A DNA stretch of 64,000 nt from assembly GCF_014201805.1 (NCBI RefSeq), contig NZ_JACHFK010000007.1, positions 124,001 to 188,000 of the forward strand, in the 5' to 3' direction. Below the pieces are notes generated by a model. That model saw only the letters and a list, made by a program, of their open reading frames with translations. It ran no database searches and was not told where the DNA came from. The stretch comes from Deinococcus metalli. Its GTDB lineage: Bacteria > Deinococcota > Deinococci > Deinococcales > Deinococcaceae. Below, piece by piece: positions 27,653-38,687 of the stretch; position 1 is the first letter of the stretch; each line of letters begins with the position of its first letter. Made by a program: the position numbers and the translations under genes.

Positions 27653-28840
27653 CTACTTCTTGATGTTGGTGCTGATCTCGGTCACGGCCTTCTTCAGCAG
27701 ATCGCTGTACGGCTGGTTGGCCTTCTGGACGGCCTGCGCGGTCGCGGCGGCCCACGGGCCCCACACCGAGCCCATCTCGGGGATGTTCGGCATGGGCGTG
27801 CCCAGCGCGACGGCCTTGCCGAAGCCCGCGACCACCGGATCGGTGCGGAGTTTCGCGCGGGCCGACAGGCTGGTCGGGATTGAGCCGTTCGCGGCATTGA
27901 ACGACAGCTGCGACGCCGAGGACGTCAGTTGCCGGGCGAGCTGCACGGCCGCCGGCTTGTTCTTGCTGTACGCGCTGACCAGGATGCCGCGCACGCCGAC
28001 AAAGGGGCTCCACTTGCCGGTCGCGCCAGGAGGCGTGGGGAAGGGCACGATGCCGTAGTCGATGCCGGCCTTCTTGATGTCGCCCATGTCCCACGGGCCG
28101 GTGTAGAACATCGCCAGGCGGCCGTCCACGAACGCGCTCTTGGCGGCGTCCTGGCTGACCCCTTCGGCCACCAGGTTGTACTTGTAGCGCAGGTCGTTCA
28201 GGAAGCCCAGGGCCCTGGCGGTGCCGGCGTTGTCCAGGCCGATGTCCCCCGTGTCCAGCGTGCCGCCGTTGTTCTTGAACACGTAGCCGCCGTACGCGCT
28301 GACGAAGCCGTAGCTCTTGTACGGTTCGGCGATGTCGGAGAGGTAGCCGAACTTGCCGTTGCCGGTGTTGGCCTGCGCGGCCTTCAGGAAAGCGTCCCAC
28401 GTGGTCGGCGCGCTGGGCACCAGCTTCTTGTTGTAGACCAGCGCGACCGCCTCGGCATTCAGCGGCAGGCCGAACAGCTTGCCCTGGTACGTGAAGGCCG
28501 ACAGGGCGGTCTTGTCGTAGTCGGCCTTGGATGTGATGTACCTGTCCATCGGCTCGATCACGCCAGACGCGGCGTAGCGGCCCAGGCGGTCGTGCGGCTC
28601 TGTGGCGATCAGGTCCGGGCCCTGGCCCTTGGGGGCCGACTGGATGAACTTGTCCTGCGTCTGCGCGAAGGGCACGGACACGACGTTCACCTTGTTCCCG
28701 GTCGCCTTCTCGAAGGCGGTGGCCTGCGCCTTGATCCACGCGAGTTCACCGGCCGCCTCGAAGGACGTCCACAGCGTCAGGGTGGCGGCGTGGGCACTGC
28801 CGAGCAGGGTCAGGGACAGGAGCGTGACGGCTGTTTTCAT
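27653..28840 (-). CDS. ABC transporter sugar-binding protein (MalE-like), without adjacent permeases
   Basis: A 395-residue periplasmic-type binding protein with a signal peptide (MKTAVTLLSLTLLGSAHA). Mature features match the maltodextrin-binding group: LWTSFEAAGELAWIKA, GQGPDLIATEPHDRLG, FGLPLNAEAVALVYNKKLV and AMFYTGPWDM. A maltooligosaccharide-type ligand is probable but not proven. AAGGAG precedes ATG 28840. It is followed by a terminator and no malF/malG, so its permease partners must lie elsewhere. A LacI regulator is immediately upstream. Confidence 0.9.
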   Translation of the reverse strand: MKTAVTLLSLTLLGSAHAATLTLWTSFEAAGELAWIKAQATAFEKATGNKVNVVSVPFAQTQDKFIQSAPKGQGPDLIATEPHDRLGRYAASGVIEPMDRYITSKADYDKTALSAFTYQGKLFGLPLNAEAVALVYNKKLVPSAPTTWDAFLKAAQANTGNGKFGYLSDIAEPYKSYGFVSAYGGYVFKNNGGTLDTGDIGLDNAGTARALGFLNDLRYKYNLVAEGVSQDAAKSAFVDGRLAMFYTGPWDMGDIKKAGIDYGIVPFPTPPGATGKWSPFVGVRGILVSAYSKNKPAAVQLARQLTSSASQLSFNAANGSIPTSLSARAKLRTDPVVAGFGKAVALGTPMPNIPEMGSVWGPWAAATAQAVQKANQPYSDLLKKAVTEISTNIKK

Positions 28841-28955
28841 GGCGGTCTCCTTGGGTGTCCTTCCACTCGGGAAAGACCGTGGACAGTCGTTGTGGGGTGA
28901 GGAGCGGGCAGTGGACGCCTGCCGGGTGGAGGGCCGCGTGCGTCACCCGGCACGC

Positions 28956-29966
28956 TCATGCCGTGGTCATCCGCAGGGCCGTGCTCTGCGCCTCGCGCAG
29001 GGTGGGGGAGAACTGGCGCTGCACCAGGGTGTTCAACTCGCCGTTCAGGGCGCCCAGCAGCACCTCGGCGGCGGCCTCGCCCATGGCGCGTACCGGCTGC
29101 ACCACGGTGCTCAGGCCGGCGGCGGCGGCGGCGGCGCTGCCGTCGAAGCCCAGCAGCGAGTAGTCCTCGCCCAGGTGCAGGTTCACGTCGTGCAGGTGCT
29201 GGCGCACGCCCAGCGCGAGGTCGTCGGTCATGGCGAGCAGCAGGAACGGTCCGGCCGGGCGCTGCGCGGCGATGTCACGCGCGGCGTTGCGCAGGCCCTC
29301 CTGTTCCGGCAGGACGCTCACGGTCAGCACCGGCCGGATGCCGTGGCGGCCCAGGGTCTGCAGGATGCCGCTGCGCCGCGCCGCGAACACCGGCGAGCCG
29401 GGAGCGTCCGGCAAGTCCTGGCCGTCGAGGAACACGATGGGCAGATGGCAGCTCAGGGCGTACTCGGCGGCCAGCCGGCCAGCGCCGACATTGTCGAAGG
29501 ACACGCTGTGGTAGCCGGGGTGGTGCACGTCGACCAGCACGGTGGGGCCGCGGAAGGGGGGCGGGCCGCCGTACAGCTCGTCCGGGTCCTGCGACACGAT
29601 CACGAGGGCGTCGGCGCGGTAGACCAGCGCGCCCGGATCACGGTAGCGGCGCACGCGCTGCGAGCCCAGCAGCGGAAACAGCGCGAGGTCGTAGTCCTTG
29701 CTGGCCACCGGATCGTGCAGGGCGGTCAGCAGCGTTTCGTAGAAGGGTGTGCCGATCATGGGCAGCAGCGCCGAGATGGCGTGCGTGCGGCCCAGCCGGA
29801 AGTGGCGCGCACCGACGTCCGGCACATACCCGAGCTGTTCGATGGCGGCCATCACGCGTCCCCGGGTGGCCTCGGCGATGTTCGGGTGCTTGTTCAGCAC
29901 GCGTGACACGGTGGTGGTGCCGACATTGGCCCGGCGGGCCACGTCGCGCAGGCTGGGTTTGTTCAC
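28956..29966 (-). CDS. LacI-family regulator (second), probable regulator of the MalE-like gene
   Basis: A 336-residue LacI/GalR repressor. The HTH is SLRDVARRANVGTTTVSRVLNKH (about 5-27), followed by the effector domain (AISALLPMIGTPFYETLL onward). GTG 29966 has a strong GGGAGG site and no ATG lies in register. Promoter and operator upstream (30105-30146) indicate autoregulation, and the MalE-like gene 115 bases downstream is probably in the same regulon. Confidence 0.9.
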   Translation of the reverse strand: MNKPSLRDVARRANVGTTTVSRVLNKHPNIAEATRGRVMAAIEQLGYVPDVGARHFRLGRTHAISALLPMIGTPFYETLLTALHDPVASKDYDLALFPLLGSQRVRRYRDPGALVYRADALVIVSQDPDELYGGPPPFRGPTVLVDVHHPGYHSVSFDNVGAGRLAAEYALSCHLPIVFLDGQDLPDAPGSPVFAARRSGILQTLGRHGIRPVLTVSVLPEQEGLRNAARDIAAQRPAGPFLLLAMTDDLALGVRQHLHDVNLHLGEDYSLLGFDGSAAAAAAGLSTVVQPVRAMGEAAAEVLLGALNGELNTLVQRQFSPTLREAQSTALRMTTA

Positions 29967-30104
29967 GCTTCACCTCCCTGGAGATGGGAACGATTTCACT
30001 TCGGACGTGCCTGCTGGACGGCCGCATGGCCTGCGACTGAGGGGGAGCACGTGGGCCACGGGAGACGTGAGGCACGTGCAGGATGACCGAGAGACCGGAT
30101 GGAC

Positions 30105-30146
30105 TGGTAACGGTACCAATTTACTGCTGAGCTGACTCCGCGTCAA
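30105..30146 (-). promoter_or_regulatory. Promoter and abutting operator of the second LacI gene
   Basis: -35 TTGACG (30141-30146), 17 bases, -10 TAAATT (30118-30123). The near-palindrome TGGTAACGGTACCA (30105-30118) starts at the edge of the -10 and covers the transcription start, a classical repressor position. Confidence 0.75.
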
Positions 30147-30199
30147 GTCCGTCTCCGGCCCCCGGACGGGTAGGCGGCCCCGGACGACAGGCGGCAGAG

Positions 30200-30205
30200 T
30201 AGAAT
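30200..30205 (+). promoter_or_regulatory. -10 element TAGAAT, 6 nt before the M16 pair
   Basis: TAGAAT, six bases, GTG 30212; no Shine-Dalgarno. Leaderless-type start of the two-gene M16 operon. Confidence 0.5.
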
Positions 30206-30211
30206 CCCACG

Positions 30212-31501
30212 GTGCCCGTCCGCTCGACCGACGCTCCCGGCGTCACTCCATCTGCCACCGCAGCCCTGTGGACGCTGCCCGGCGGTCTGCGGGTGGCCTT
30301 CGAACGCCGCCGCACCCCCGGCTTTGCCTTCGACCTGCGCGTTCCCACCGGCAGCGCACACGACCCTGTGGGTCAGGAAGGCGCGACCGGCGTGCTGGAG
30401 GAATGGCTCTTCAAGGGTGCCGCCGGCCGCGACGCCCGCGCGTTGCAGGACGCCTTCGACGACCTGGGCGTGCGCCGGGGCGGAGGTGTGGGCCTGGAGG
30501 CCACGCGGATCGGCATCAGCGGGCTGGCCGCGGATCTGGACGCCGCGCTGGGTCTCGCGGCCGATGTGCTGTCCCGCCCCGACCTGCCGGCCGCCGAACT
30601 GCCCATCCTGACGGACCTGGCCCGCCAGGACCTCGAGGCCCTGCAGGACAGCCCCACGGACCGGCTGGCCATCGCGTCGCGCGGCCTGGCCTTTCCGCGT
30701 CCGGCCGGATCGCCCTTCTCGGGCTTCGGCCACCCGGCCAGCGGTACCCCGGCGGGCCTCGCGGCGCTCACGCCCCGCAGCCTGGGGGCGCACCTGGAGA
30801 CGCTCGGGCAGGCGGGCAGCGTGCTGGGCATGGTCGCGGACCTCGAACCGGCGCAGGCGCTGGACCTCGTCACGGCCCGTCTGGGAGACCTGCGCCCGGG
30901 CCACCGCGCCGCGGTGCCGGCCCACTACCAGCCGGGCGCGCGCGCGTGGCTGCCCGACGAGGATGCCGAACAGACCCACCTGAGCGTCACCGGGCCCGGG
31001 GTCGCGCCTGGCCACCCTGACTGGCTGCCGTGGCAGATTGCGGTGGCGGCCCTGTCGGGTGGCAGCGCCAGCCGCCTGTTCCACGCCGTGCGCGAGGAAC
31101 GCGGCCTGGCCTACGCGGTGAGCGCGTCGCCGGTGGTGCTGGGCGGCCAGGGGTTCCTCGCCGCGTACGCGGGCAGCACGCCGGACCGCGCGCCGGACAC
31201 GCTGGCGGTGCTCCTCGCGGAACTCGCGCGGTTGCCGCAGGGGCTGGACGCCGCCGAGTTCGAGCGTGCCCGCTCCGGTCTGCACGCCAGCGTCACCTTC
31301 GGCGCCGAGGGCCTGCGCGCCCGCGCCGGCGCCCTGACGCGCGACGTGGCCCTGTTTGGCCGGGTGCGCCCGCTGCCGGACCTGCGCGCGGAGCTGTCGG
31401 CCCTGACGCTGGACCGGGTCAACGCCTTCCTGGCCACGTACGACCCGGCGCGCAACCTGAGCATCGTCACGCTGGGGCCACGGGAGATCACGCATGCCTG
31501 A
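30212..31501 (+). CDS. M16-family peptidase subunit lacking the zinc-binding motif
   Basis: A 429-residue M16 (insulinase/processing-peptidase) family protein. The site where HxxEH should be reads [13 protein letters not shown], so both zinc His are missing and it is predicted inactive. The C-terminal half keeps the family [19 protein letters not shown] motif (about 285), which supplies substrate-binding Arg/Tyr in heterodimeric M16 enzymes. It overlaps the active subunit by eight bases, consistent with an obligate pair. Confidence 0.9.
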   Translation: MPVRSTDAPGVTPSATAALWTLPGGLRVAFERRRTPGFAFDLRVPTGSAHDPVGQEGATGVLEEWLFKGAAGRDARALQDAFDDLGVRRGGGVGLEATRIGISGLAADLDAALGLAADVLSRPDLPAAELPILTDLARQDLEALQDSPTDRLAIASRGLAFPRPAGSPFSGFGHPASGTPAGLAALTPRSLGAHLETLGQAGSVLGMVADLEPAQALDLVTARLGDLRPGHRAAVPAHYQPGARAWLPDEDAEQTHLSVTGPGVAPGHPDWLPWQIAVAALSGGSASRLFHAVREERGLAYAVSASPVVLGGQGFLAAYAGSTPDRAPDTLAVLLAELARLPQGLDAAEFERARSGLHASVTFGAEGLRARAGALTRDVALFGRVRPLPDLRAELSALTLDRVNAFLATYDPARNLSIVTLGPREITHA

Positions 31502-32726
31502 CGCCGAACGCCACGTCCTGCCGGGCGGTCTGACCGTCCTTCTCGACCCCGACGCGGACGCGCAGACGGTCGCCGCCGGGTACTTCGTGCGCACCGGCGC
31601 CCGCGACGAGCTGCCGGCCGAGATGGGGGTCAGCCACTTCATCGAGCACCTGCTGTTCAAGGGCTCCGACACGCTCAGCGCCGCCGAACTGAACGCGCGC
31701 CTGGACGACCTGGGCGGTCACGCCAACGCGTTTACCAGCGAGGAGGCGACCGTGTACCACGCCGCCAGCCTGCCCGAGCGCACGGCCGAGCTGCTGGGCA
31801 CCCTGACCGAACTGATGCGCCCCGCCCTGCGCGCCGCCGATATCGAGCCCGAACGCGGCGTGATCCTCGAGGAGATCGCCATGTACGCGGACCAGCCCAG
31901 CGTGCGCGTCGCCGAGGAGCTGCACGCCGACTACTGGGGCGCGCACCCCCTCGGACACCGCATCCTGGGCACGCCGCAGACCGTGGGTCACCTCAGCCCG
32001 GACGCGCTGCGCCGCAACCACCGCGACCGCTACGGCGCCGGCCGCGTCACCCTGGCGGTCAGCGGCAACTTCGACGCACCCGCCGTGCTCGCGTGGGCCC
32101 GCGGCGCCCTGGGCACGTGGCACGAGTCGCCCGGCGCGCCCGACGTGCCGCCCGCCCGGCCCGCGCACCCCGGCTCGCTGCGGGTGATCACGGAACACGC
32201 CCTGAGCCGCGTGCAGGTCGCCACCGCCGCCCCCGGCCTGGGCATCCTGCACCCGCTGCGCGAGGCTGCCGCCGTGCTCGCGGACCTGATCGGCGGCGAC
32301 AACGGCGCGCTGTACTGGGCGCTGATCGACACCGGCCTGGCCGATGGCGCCGACCTGAGCCACCTCGACTACGTCGATGCCGGCATCTTCGAGGGCGGCT
32401 TTTCCTGCGACCCTGCCCGCGCGCAGACGGTGCTGGATACCTACCGCGCCGTGCTGCGGGGCGCCGCCGACCTGATCACCCCGGACGCCGTGCGCCGCGC
32501 CGCCCGCAAACATGCCGTGGGCCTCCTGCTGCGCGCCGACACCCCGCAGGACCGCCTGTTCACGCTGGGCATGGAGTACCTCGCCACCGGGCGGGTCGTG
32601 AGCGTGCCGGAGCTTGTCGCCCGTTTCGAGCGCCTGACCGTGCAGGATGTCCGGGACGTCCTGGCGCTGTGCCCTCTGGACGAGCTGACGGTGGTCGCGC
32701 TCGGGCCGCTGGACCACCTGACCTGA
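31494..32726 (+). CDS. M16-family zinc peptidase, catalytic subunit
   Basis: A 410-residue M16 peptidase. The inverted zinc motif HFIEH is at residues 48-52, and the third ligand Glu is likely in [13 protein letters not shown] near 125. It cleaves peptides inside a clam-shell chamber formed with its inactive partner, the gene just upstream. No signal peptide is visible, so cytosolic. ATG 31494 lies inside the partner's last codons. Confidence 0.93.
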   Translation: MPDAERHVLPGGLTVLLDPDADAQTVAAGYFVRTGARDELPAEMGVSHFIEHLLFKGSDTLSAAELNARLDDLGGHANAFTSEEATVYHAASLPERTAELLGTLTELMRPALRAADIEPERGVILEEIAMYADQPSVRVAEELHADYWGAHPLGHRILGTPQTVGHLSPDALRRNHRDRYGAGRVTLAVSGNFDAPAVLAWARGALGTWHESPGAPDVPPARPAHPGSLRVITEHALSRVQVATAAPGLGILHPLREAAAVLADLIGGDNGALYWALIDTGLADGADLSHLDYVDAGIFEGGFSCDPARAQTVLDTYRAVLRGAADLITPDAVRRAARKHAVGLLLRADTPQDRLFTLGMEYLATGRVVSVPELVARFERLTVQDVRDVLALCPLDELTVVALGPLDHLT

Positions 32727-32733
32727 GCGCGGC

Positions 32734-33588
32734 TCAGCGGGACGCGGCCGCCGCGCCCGGCCGGGGACCGAAGCGCAGCGGCGCGTGCCCCGGCACGCTC
32801 AGCTGCGCGAACTCTGCCAGGCCCAGCCGGTCCGGCGCCTCCAGGTGGTAGCGGAAGTTCCACAGGTAGTGCTGTACCACCCGTTCCGGCAGCCCCAGCT
32901 TGCGCGCGTGCCGCGCGGCCACCTCCGCCAGATGCCCGATGCCCTCCCGGCGCGCTTCCCGCATCGCCTGGATCAGCGCGGCCGGCGGCGGGTTGTCCCT
33001 GTGGTATGCCCACACCGCGAAGACGAAGGGATGCCCGGTGCGCTCGAACCACGCCTCCGCGAGGTCCGTCACGGTGATCCCCCGGGCCGTGTGGGGCAGC
33101 GAGGTCATGGTCGTCTCGGGCGTGAGCGGCCCCACCACCCCGTACCACTCGCGCAGGGCCGAGTCTCCGATCCGCAGTACGCCGTCGAAGCCCGCTGCGA
33201 GCAGCTCCTCGGCCGTCCCCTCGGCGCGTTCCAGCACCGGCGACAGCCCCTGCCCGCGCAGCAGCACCTCCAGCAGCGCCACGCTCATCGCGGACTGGCT
33301 GGTCAGCGCCACGCGCTCCAGTGCCGCCAGCGGCCGGGTGTGGAACAGGTTCACGGAGTACACCGGCCCCAGCACCGCCACGCTGAAATCCGGCAGCGCC
33401 TCCAGCACGGCCGCGTGCCGGATGAACTCCACCGCGCTGATGTTGGCGATGTCCACCCGCCTGGAGAGCAGCGCGTCGTTCATCTCCGTCGGTACGCCCG
33501 TGATGGCCGTGACGTCCGGCGGCAGCACCAGCGAATCCAGGATTGGCGCGACGTTCGTGTAATGAATCCAGCCGGCACGGTAGGTCAT
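32734..33588 (-). CDS. mqnA: Chorismate dehydratase MqnA (futalosine menaquinone pathway)
   Basis: A 284-residue protein of the MqnA/MqnD family. It dehydrates chorismate to 3-enolpyruvyl-benzoate, the first step of the futalosine route to menaquinone. Markers: GWIHYTNVAPILDSL at the start, TEMNDALLSRRVDIANISAVEF near 38, SQSAMSVALLEVLL near 100 and FVFAVWAYHRDNPP near 190. ATG 33588 has GGAGG five bases upstream. mqnE lies a few hundred bases upstream on the same strand, forming a partial pathway cluster. Confidence 0.92.
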   Translation of the reverse strand: MTYRAGWIHYTNVAPILDSLVLPPDVTAITGVPTEMNDALLSRRVDIANISAVEFIRHAAVLEALPDFSVAVLGPVYSVNLFHTRPLAALERVALTSQSAMSVALLEVLLRGQGLSPVLERAEGTAEELLAAGFDGVLRIGDSALREWYGVVGPLTPETTMTSLPHTARGITVTDLAEAWFERTGHPFVFAVWAYHRDNPPPAALIQAMREARREGIGHLAEVAARHARKLGLPERVVQHYLWNFRYHLEAPDRLGLAEFAQLSVPGHAPLRFGPRPGAAAASR

Positions 33589-33658
33589 TCGCACCTCCAG
33601 CGCGGCTCGGGGCCGAGGGCAGAGCGCTGAGCGCGACCGCCGCTCACCTTCCGCCCCC

Positions 33659-33970
33659 TCAAGGCACCACCTGCACGCTCACGGCCTGCCAGCTGCCGTT
33701 CCGGCGGGCGTACACCCGGTAGAAGCTCTGCACGCGCTCGCCGTTCGCGTAGAGGGTGCCGCGCGTGACGGCCGCGTCGCCGTACACGCGGCTGGCGTGG
33801 CGCTCGAAGACCAGGGTGGCCGGCTCGTTGCGGGTCATGCCCTCGAGGAGATCGTGCTTGAAGATCACCGTTCCATCGGGAAAAAAGGCCATCCAGTCGT
33901 CGGCCAGGACGCCTGCCATGCGGCCGGGGTCGCGGTGGTGGTACGCGGCGTTCCACATCTCGTCGAGCAT
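33659..33970 (-). CDS. NTF2/SnoaL-like small protein between mqnE and mqnA
   Basis: A small reading frame of about 103 residues with an NTF2-like look: MLDEMWNAAYHHRDPGRMAGVLADD, then DWMAFFPDGTVIFKHDLLEG, and a final SFYRVYARRNGSWQAVSVQVV strand pair. GTG 33976 or a start overlapping the mqnE stop are alternatives to ATG 33970. The fold binds small hydrophobic ligands or catalyses isomerisation; the position suggests, but does not prove, a role linked to menaquinone synthesis. Confidence 0.7.
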   Translation of the reverse strand: MLDEMWNAAYHHRDPGRMAGVLADDWMAFFPDGTVIFKHDLLEGMTRNEPATLVFERHASRVYGDAAVTRGTLYANGERVQSFYRVYARRNGSWQAVSVQVVP

Positions 33971-34002
33971 CAGCACCGCGTCCAGGTCGCTGGGGGCGCC
34001 GT

Positions 34003-35145
<1,143 letters not shown>

Positions 35146-35151
35146 GAGGGC

Positions 35152-35157
35152 AGGATA
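35152..35157 (-). promoter_or_regulatory. -10 element TATCCT, 6 nt before mqnE
   Basis: TATCCT, GCCCTC, ATG 35145 on the minus strand, with no Shine-Dalgarno; leaderless-type promoter of the menaquinone genes. Confidence 0.55.
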
Positions 35158-35243
35158 CGCCCCGCTCCGGCCGTAAAGTGTCCCATCCGGAACACCCGGC
35201 AGCGCGTAAGGACGGCGTGAAGGCCGGCGATCCGCGCTCGCCC

Positions 35244-35249
35244 TAGCAT
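35244..35249 (+). promoter_or_regulatory. -10 element TAGCAT, 6 nt before the DUF1684 gene
   Basis: TAGCAT, GCCCGC, ATG 35256; leaderless-type. Confidence 0.5.
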
Positions 35250-35255
35250 GCCCGC

Positions 35256-35885
35256 ATGGCGTCCGAGTCCAGTCCGTCCGATCCTGCCGCGTGGCTCGCC
35301 CTGCTCGACTGGCGGCGGCAGATCAGTGCCCTGTACGCCCGTGTGCGCGAGCTGCGCGACAGCGATCCACCGGCCGCGCACGCGCTGTGGCAGGCGGAAC
35401 GCAACCGGCTGTTCCGGGCGCATTCGCAGTCGCCACTGCTGCCCGAGGCGCGGGCCGATTTTGTGAGCCTTCCCTGCTGGCCGTACGATCCCGCCCTGGC
35501 CTTCAGCGCGCCGGTCGAGTTCCTGCCGCTGGAGCGGCTGGACATCCCGTCCTCGACCGGGCAGGCCATGCCGCTGGTGCGCTTCGGGCGCGTGGAGCTG
35601 CCCGTCGGGACGCTGGACGTGTACTGGATCGACGTGTACGGCGGCGGCGTGTTCCTCCCGTTTCGCGACGCTGGCAGTGGGCACGAGAGCTACGGCGGCG
35701 GCCGTTACCTGCTCGACACCGCCAAGAGCGCCGACCTGGGCTCGGCGCCGGGCGGAGCGCTCGTGCTGGACTTCAACTTCGCGTTCCACCCGTCGTGCTT
35801 CTACGACCCACGCTGGAGCTGCCCGCTCGCGCCGCCGCGGAACGTGCTGGACGTGGCGGTGCGGGCGGGGGAGAGGGCGAGCTGA
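35256..35885 (+). CDS. DUF1684 family protein
   Basis: A 209-residue protein of the widespread uncharacterised DUF1684 family, recognised by FLPFRDAGSGHESYGGGRYLLD (about 130-152) and LDFNFAFHPSCFYDPRWSCPLAPPRN near the end. The N-terminus (WLALLDWRRQISALYARVREL) is helical. No signal peptide. Function unknown. It ends seven bases from the convergent tldE/pmbA stop. Confidence 0.85.
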   Translation: MASESSPSDPAAWLALLDWRRQISALYARVRELRDSDPPAAHALWQAERNRLFRAHSQSPLLPEARADFVSLPCWPYDPALAFSAPVEFLPLERLDIPSSTGQAMPLVRFGRVELPVGTLDVYWIDVYGGGVFLPFRDAGSGHESYGGGRYLLDTAKSADLGSAPGGALVLDFNFAFHPSCFYDPRWSCPLAPPRNVLDVAVRAGERAS

Positions 35886-35892
35886 GTCCCGC

Positions 35893-37245
35893 TCAGCTCC
35901 CGCCGAGGGCGAGCGCCTTTACCCGGACGGCGGGCGCGGCGGTGGCGTGCATGGTCCACTCGACCTCGCTGCCGACGGCCTGAACGTCCCGCAACACGTC
36001 CAGGATGTTCCCGGCCACGGTGTAGACCTCCAGCGGGTGCGCGACCTGTCCGCCGTCGAGCCAGAAGCCCTCGGCCTGGAGGCTGAAGTCGCCGGTGATC
36101 GGGTCCGCGCCCGCGTGCCCGCCGGCGATGCCGGTGAGCTGCACGCCGGTGAGGCCGGCCGCGAGCTGCTCCGGCGCCGTGTCGCCGGCGAGCATCAGCA
36201 GATTGCTGTGGCCGACGCCCACGGTGCCCTGGTAGCCGTGGCGGGCGGCGTGCCCGGTGCTGACGGTGCCCGCGCGGGCGGCCGTCTGGGCGTTGTGCAT
36301 GAACGCGCGCAGCACGCCGGCCTCGATCACCGTCAGCGGCGCGCTGGGGTGGCCCTCGGCGTCGAAGGCGCGGGAGTTCAGGCCGCGCGGCAACGTGGGG
36401 TCATCCAGCAGCGTGACCAGCGGGCTGGCGACCACGCCGTCCAGACGGCCCGCCAGCGGGCTCTTGCCCTCCTCGACCATCTTGCCGCTGAACATCGGGG
36501 CGAACAGCGCGAGCAGGCTGCCCACGCACTCGCCTGTGATCACCGCGGGAAAGGTGCCGCTCGGCGCGGGCTTCGCGCCCAGCAGCGCGACGCTCTTCTC
36601 GACGGCGCTCAGGGCGGTATGGGTCGGGTCGAGTTCGGTGTATTCCCGCGTGAACTGCCAGTCGCCCTTCATCTTGTTCTGGCCGTCCTCGCTGACCAGC
36701 GGCGCGACGTACGTGAAGGCGTGCAGGGCCTTCTCGCCGCGTTCCAGGCCGTGCGTGTTGCCGATCAGGCGCTCGGAGTCGGCGTCGCTGTAGCCGCTGT
36801 AGGGCACGCTGGTCACGCGCGGGTCGGCGCCGCGCGCGGCCGCCTCGAGCGTCAGCGCTGAGCGGACCTTCTGCTCGACGCCCACGCCGCTCAGGCCCTC
36901 GCCGTACAGGTCCAGGGCCGGCGGGGCGGGCCAGTCGGACAGCGCCGAGCCGGCCTGCGGAGTGACCAGCCGGGCGTTCTCAACGGCCGAATCCAGCGCG
37001 CGGTCCAGCGCGGGCCGCGACAGGTTCTCCGTGAACGCGTAGCCCCACGCGCCGGCGACCAGCGCCCGCAGCCCGAGGCCCTGGCGCGCCTGGAGCTTGA
37101 ACTCGCTGACCTCGCCGCCGAAGGCCGTGATCTCGGTGGACGTGTCGCGCTCGGCGTAGACCTCCAGCTCTATGCCCTGCGCGCGGGCGCGGTCCAGCAG
37201 GTACGTGCGGGCGCCGGCGATGCCGAGCTGCTCCGCGGCGGTCAT
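35893..37245 (-). CDS. pmbA: TldE/PmbA metalloprotease-complex subunit
   Basis: A 450-residue TldD/TldE-family protein, the non-catalytic partner lacking HExxxH. It shows the N-terminal repeat domain (GIELEVYAERDTSTEITAFGG) and the C-terminal beta-rich domain with LTGIAGGHAGADPITGDFSLQAEGFWL. The TldD/E complex degrades or matures peptides in other bacteria. ATG 37245 overlaps the tldD stop as ATGA, so the two are coupled. Confidence 0.92.
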   Translation of the reverse strand: MTAAEQLGIAGARTYLLDRARAQGIELEVYAERDTSTEITAFGGEVSEFKLQARQGLGLRALVAGAWGYAFTENLSRPALDRALDSAVENARLVTPQAGSALSDWPAPPALDLYGEGLSGVGVEQKVRSALTLEAAARGADPRVTSVPYSGYSDADSERLIGNTHGLERGEKALHAFTYVAPLVSEDGQNKMKGDWQFTREYTELDPTHTALSAVEKSVALLGAKPAPSGTFPAVITGECVGSLLALFAPMFSGKMVEEGKSPLAGRLDGVVASPLVTLLDDPTLPRGLNSRAFDAEGHPSAPLTVIEAGVLRAFMHNAQTAARAGTVSTGHAARHGYQGTVGVGHSNLLMLAGDTAPEQLAAGLTGVQLTGIAGGHAGADPITGDFSLQAEGFWLDGGQVAHPLEVYTVAGNILDVLRDVQAVGSEVEWTMHATAAPAVRVKALALGGS

Positions 37246-38687
37246 GCGCGGCCTCCCACGGTGATCGCGCTGATCAGCAGGTGCGGCTGGCCCACATCGG
37301 TCGGGATGCTGCCGGACACGCTGCCGCACATGCCCTGCCCCAGCGCCAGGTCGCCCGCCACGCCCACGATGTTCAGCAGGTCCTGAGCGCCGTTGCCGAC
37401 CAGCGACGCGCCCCTCAGGGGTTCGGAGATCTCGCCATTTCGAATCATGTAGGCCTCGTTCACCGCAAAGTTGTAGTCGCCGGTGCCGGGACTGACGCTC
37501 CCGCCGCCCATGGTGCGCGCGTAGATGCCGTGGTCCACGCTGCGGATCAGGTCGTCCGGCGTGCGGTCGCCGTTGTCGATAAAGGTGCTGCGCATGCGGC
37601 TGGCGGGCGCGTAGGTGTAGTTCTGCCGCCGGCCCGAGCCGGTGCGGGCATGGCCGGTCTTCTGCGCGCCCAGCCGGTCGACCATGAACGACGTCAGGAC
37701 GCCCTTGTCGATCAGTACCGTGCGCTGTGCGGGCATGCCCTCGTCGTCCACGTTGACCATGCCCCACGCGCCGGGCAGCGTGCCGTCGTCGATGGCACTC
37801 ACGCAGGTGTCCGCGATCTGCTGGCCCAGTTTGTCGGCGAACACGCTGGCGTTCTTCTCCACCGCGGTCGTTTCCAGGATGTGCCCGCAGGCCTCATGGA
37901 AGATCACGCCGCCAAACGCGTTCCCGATCACGACCGGGAGCTTCCCGGCGGGCGCGTAGCCGGCGCGCAGCATGGCGTTGGCGATGCGGGCGGCCTCCGC
38001 GCCGACGCTCTCGGGCGTGACCTCCTCGAAGAACTCCAGGCCGCGCGACGCGCCGGGCGCGTGGTAGCCGCTCTCGCGCAGCGTGCCGTCCTGGGCGATG
38101 GCGTTGACGTACAGCCGGGTCTGCACGCGCTCGTCCTCGGCCCACAGGCCCTCGGAGTTGGCGATCAGCACGCGCTGCACCCGGTCGCTGTACGTGACGT
38201 CCACGGTCTTCACGTCGCCCACCCCGGCTGCCCCGCCGTGCGCGCGGCGCATCAGGGCCAGCTTGTCGCGCTTGGCGGCGCTCAGGGGGTGCTCGCGGGC
38301 CACGTACAGCGGCCGGGCGTCCACGGTGCGGAAGTCCAGGCCGCCTGCGCCGCCGGGCGTGACCTCGCCGGCCCCGCCCTGGGCGCGCGCCACGGTCCGG
38401 GCCAGGTCGCGCAGGCCGCCGGCGGTCACGTCGTTGGTGTACGCGTACACCACGCGCGTGCCGTACAGCAGCCGCAGCCCCGCGCCGAACAGGTTGCCGC
38501 CGCCCGCGTCCTTGAGGTCGCCCTGGTGCAGCCGCAGCTGCGTGCTGACGGTGTCCTCGACGAACAGTTCCGAGAAGTCCGCGCCGCCTGCGCGGGCCAG
38601 GTGCAGCACCTCGGCGGCCAGCGTGGCGTCAAGCAGGGCGGGTGTGGTCGTGCCGGACGGCACCGCCGGGGTCGGGGTTGAAGTCAT
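37242..38687 (-). CDS. tldD: TldD metalloprotease
   Basis: A 481-residue catalytic subunit of the TldD/TldE complex. The zinc motif HEACGH is at residues 264-269; TGSGRRQNYTYAPASRMRSTFI near 350 and MGGGSVSPGTGDYNFAVNEAYMI near 395 are family signatures. ATG 38687 has AGGAG nearby. Located directly upstream of its partner. Confidence 0.95.
   Translation of the reverse strand: MTSTPTPAVPSGTTTPALLDATLAAEVLHLARAGGADFSELFVEDTVSTQLRLHQGDLKDAGGGNLFGAGLRLLYGTRVVYAYTNDVTAGGLRDLARTVARAQGGAGEVTPGGAGGLDFRTVDARPLYVAREHPLSAAKRDKLALMRRAHGGAAGVGDVKTVDVTYSDRVQRVLIANSEGLWAEDERVQTRLYVNAIAQDGTLRESGYHAPGASRGLEFFEEVTPESVGAEAARIANAMLRAGYAPAGKLPVVIGNAFGGVIFHEACGHILETTAVEKNASVFADKLGQQIADTCVSAIDDGTLPGAWGMVNVDDEGMPAQRTVLIDKGVLTSFMVDRLGAQKTGHARTGSGRRQNYTYAPASRMRSTFIDNGDRTPDDLIRSVDHGIYARTMGGGSVSPGTGDYNFAVNEAYMIRNGEISEPLRGASLVGNGAQDLLNIVGVAGDLALGQGMCGSVSGSIPTDVGQPHLLISAITVGGRA

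Noticed and set aside
30212..31501. Degenerate M16 peptidase as pseudogene
   Set aside because: Loss of HxxEH is expected for the non-catalytic partner in two-gene M16 systems, and the frame is intact and overlaps the active subunit.
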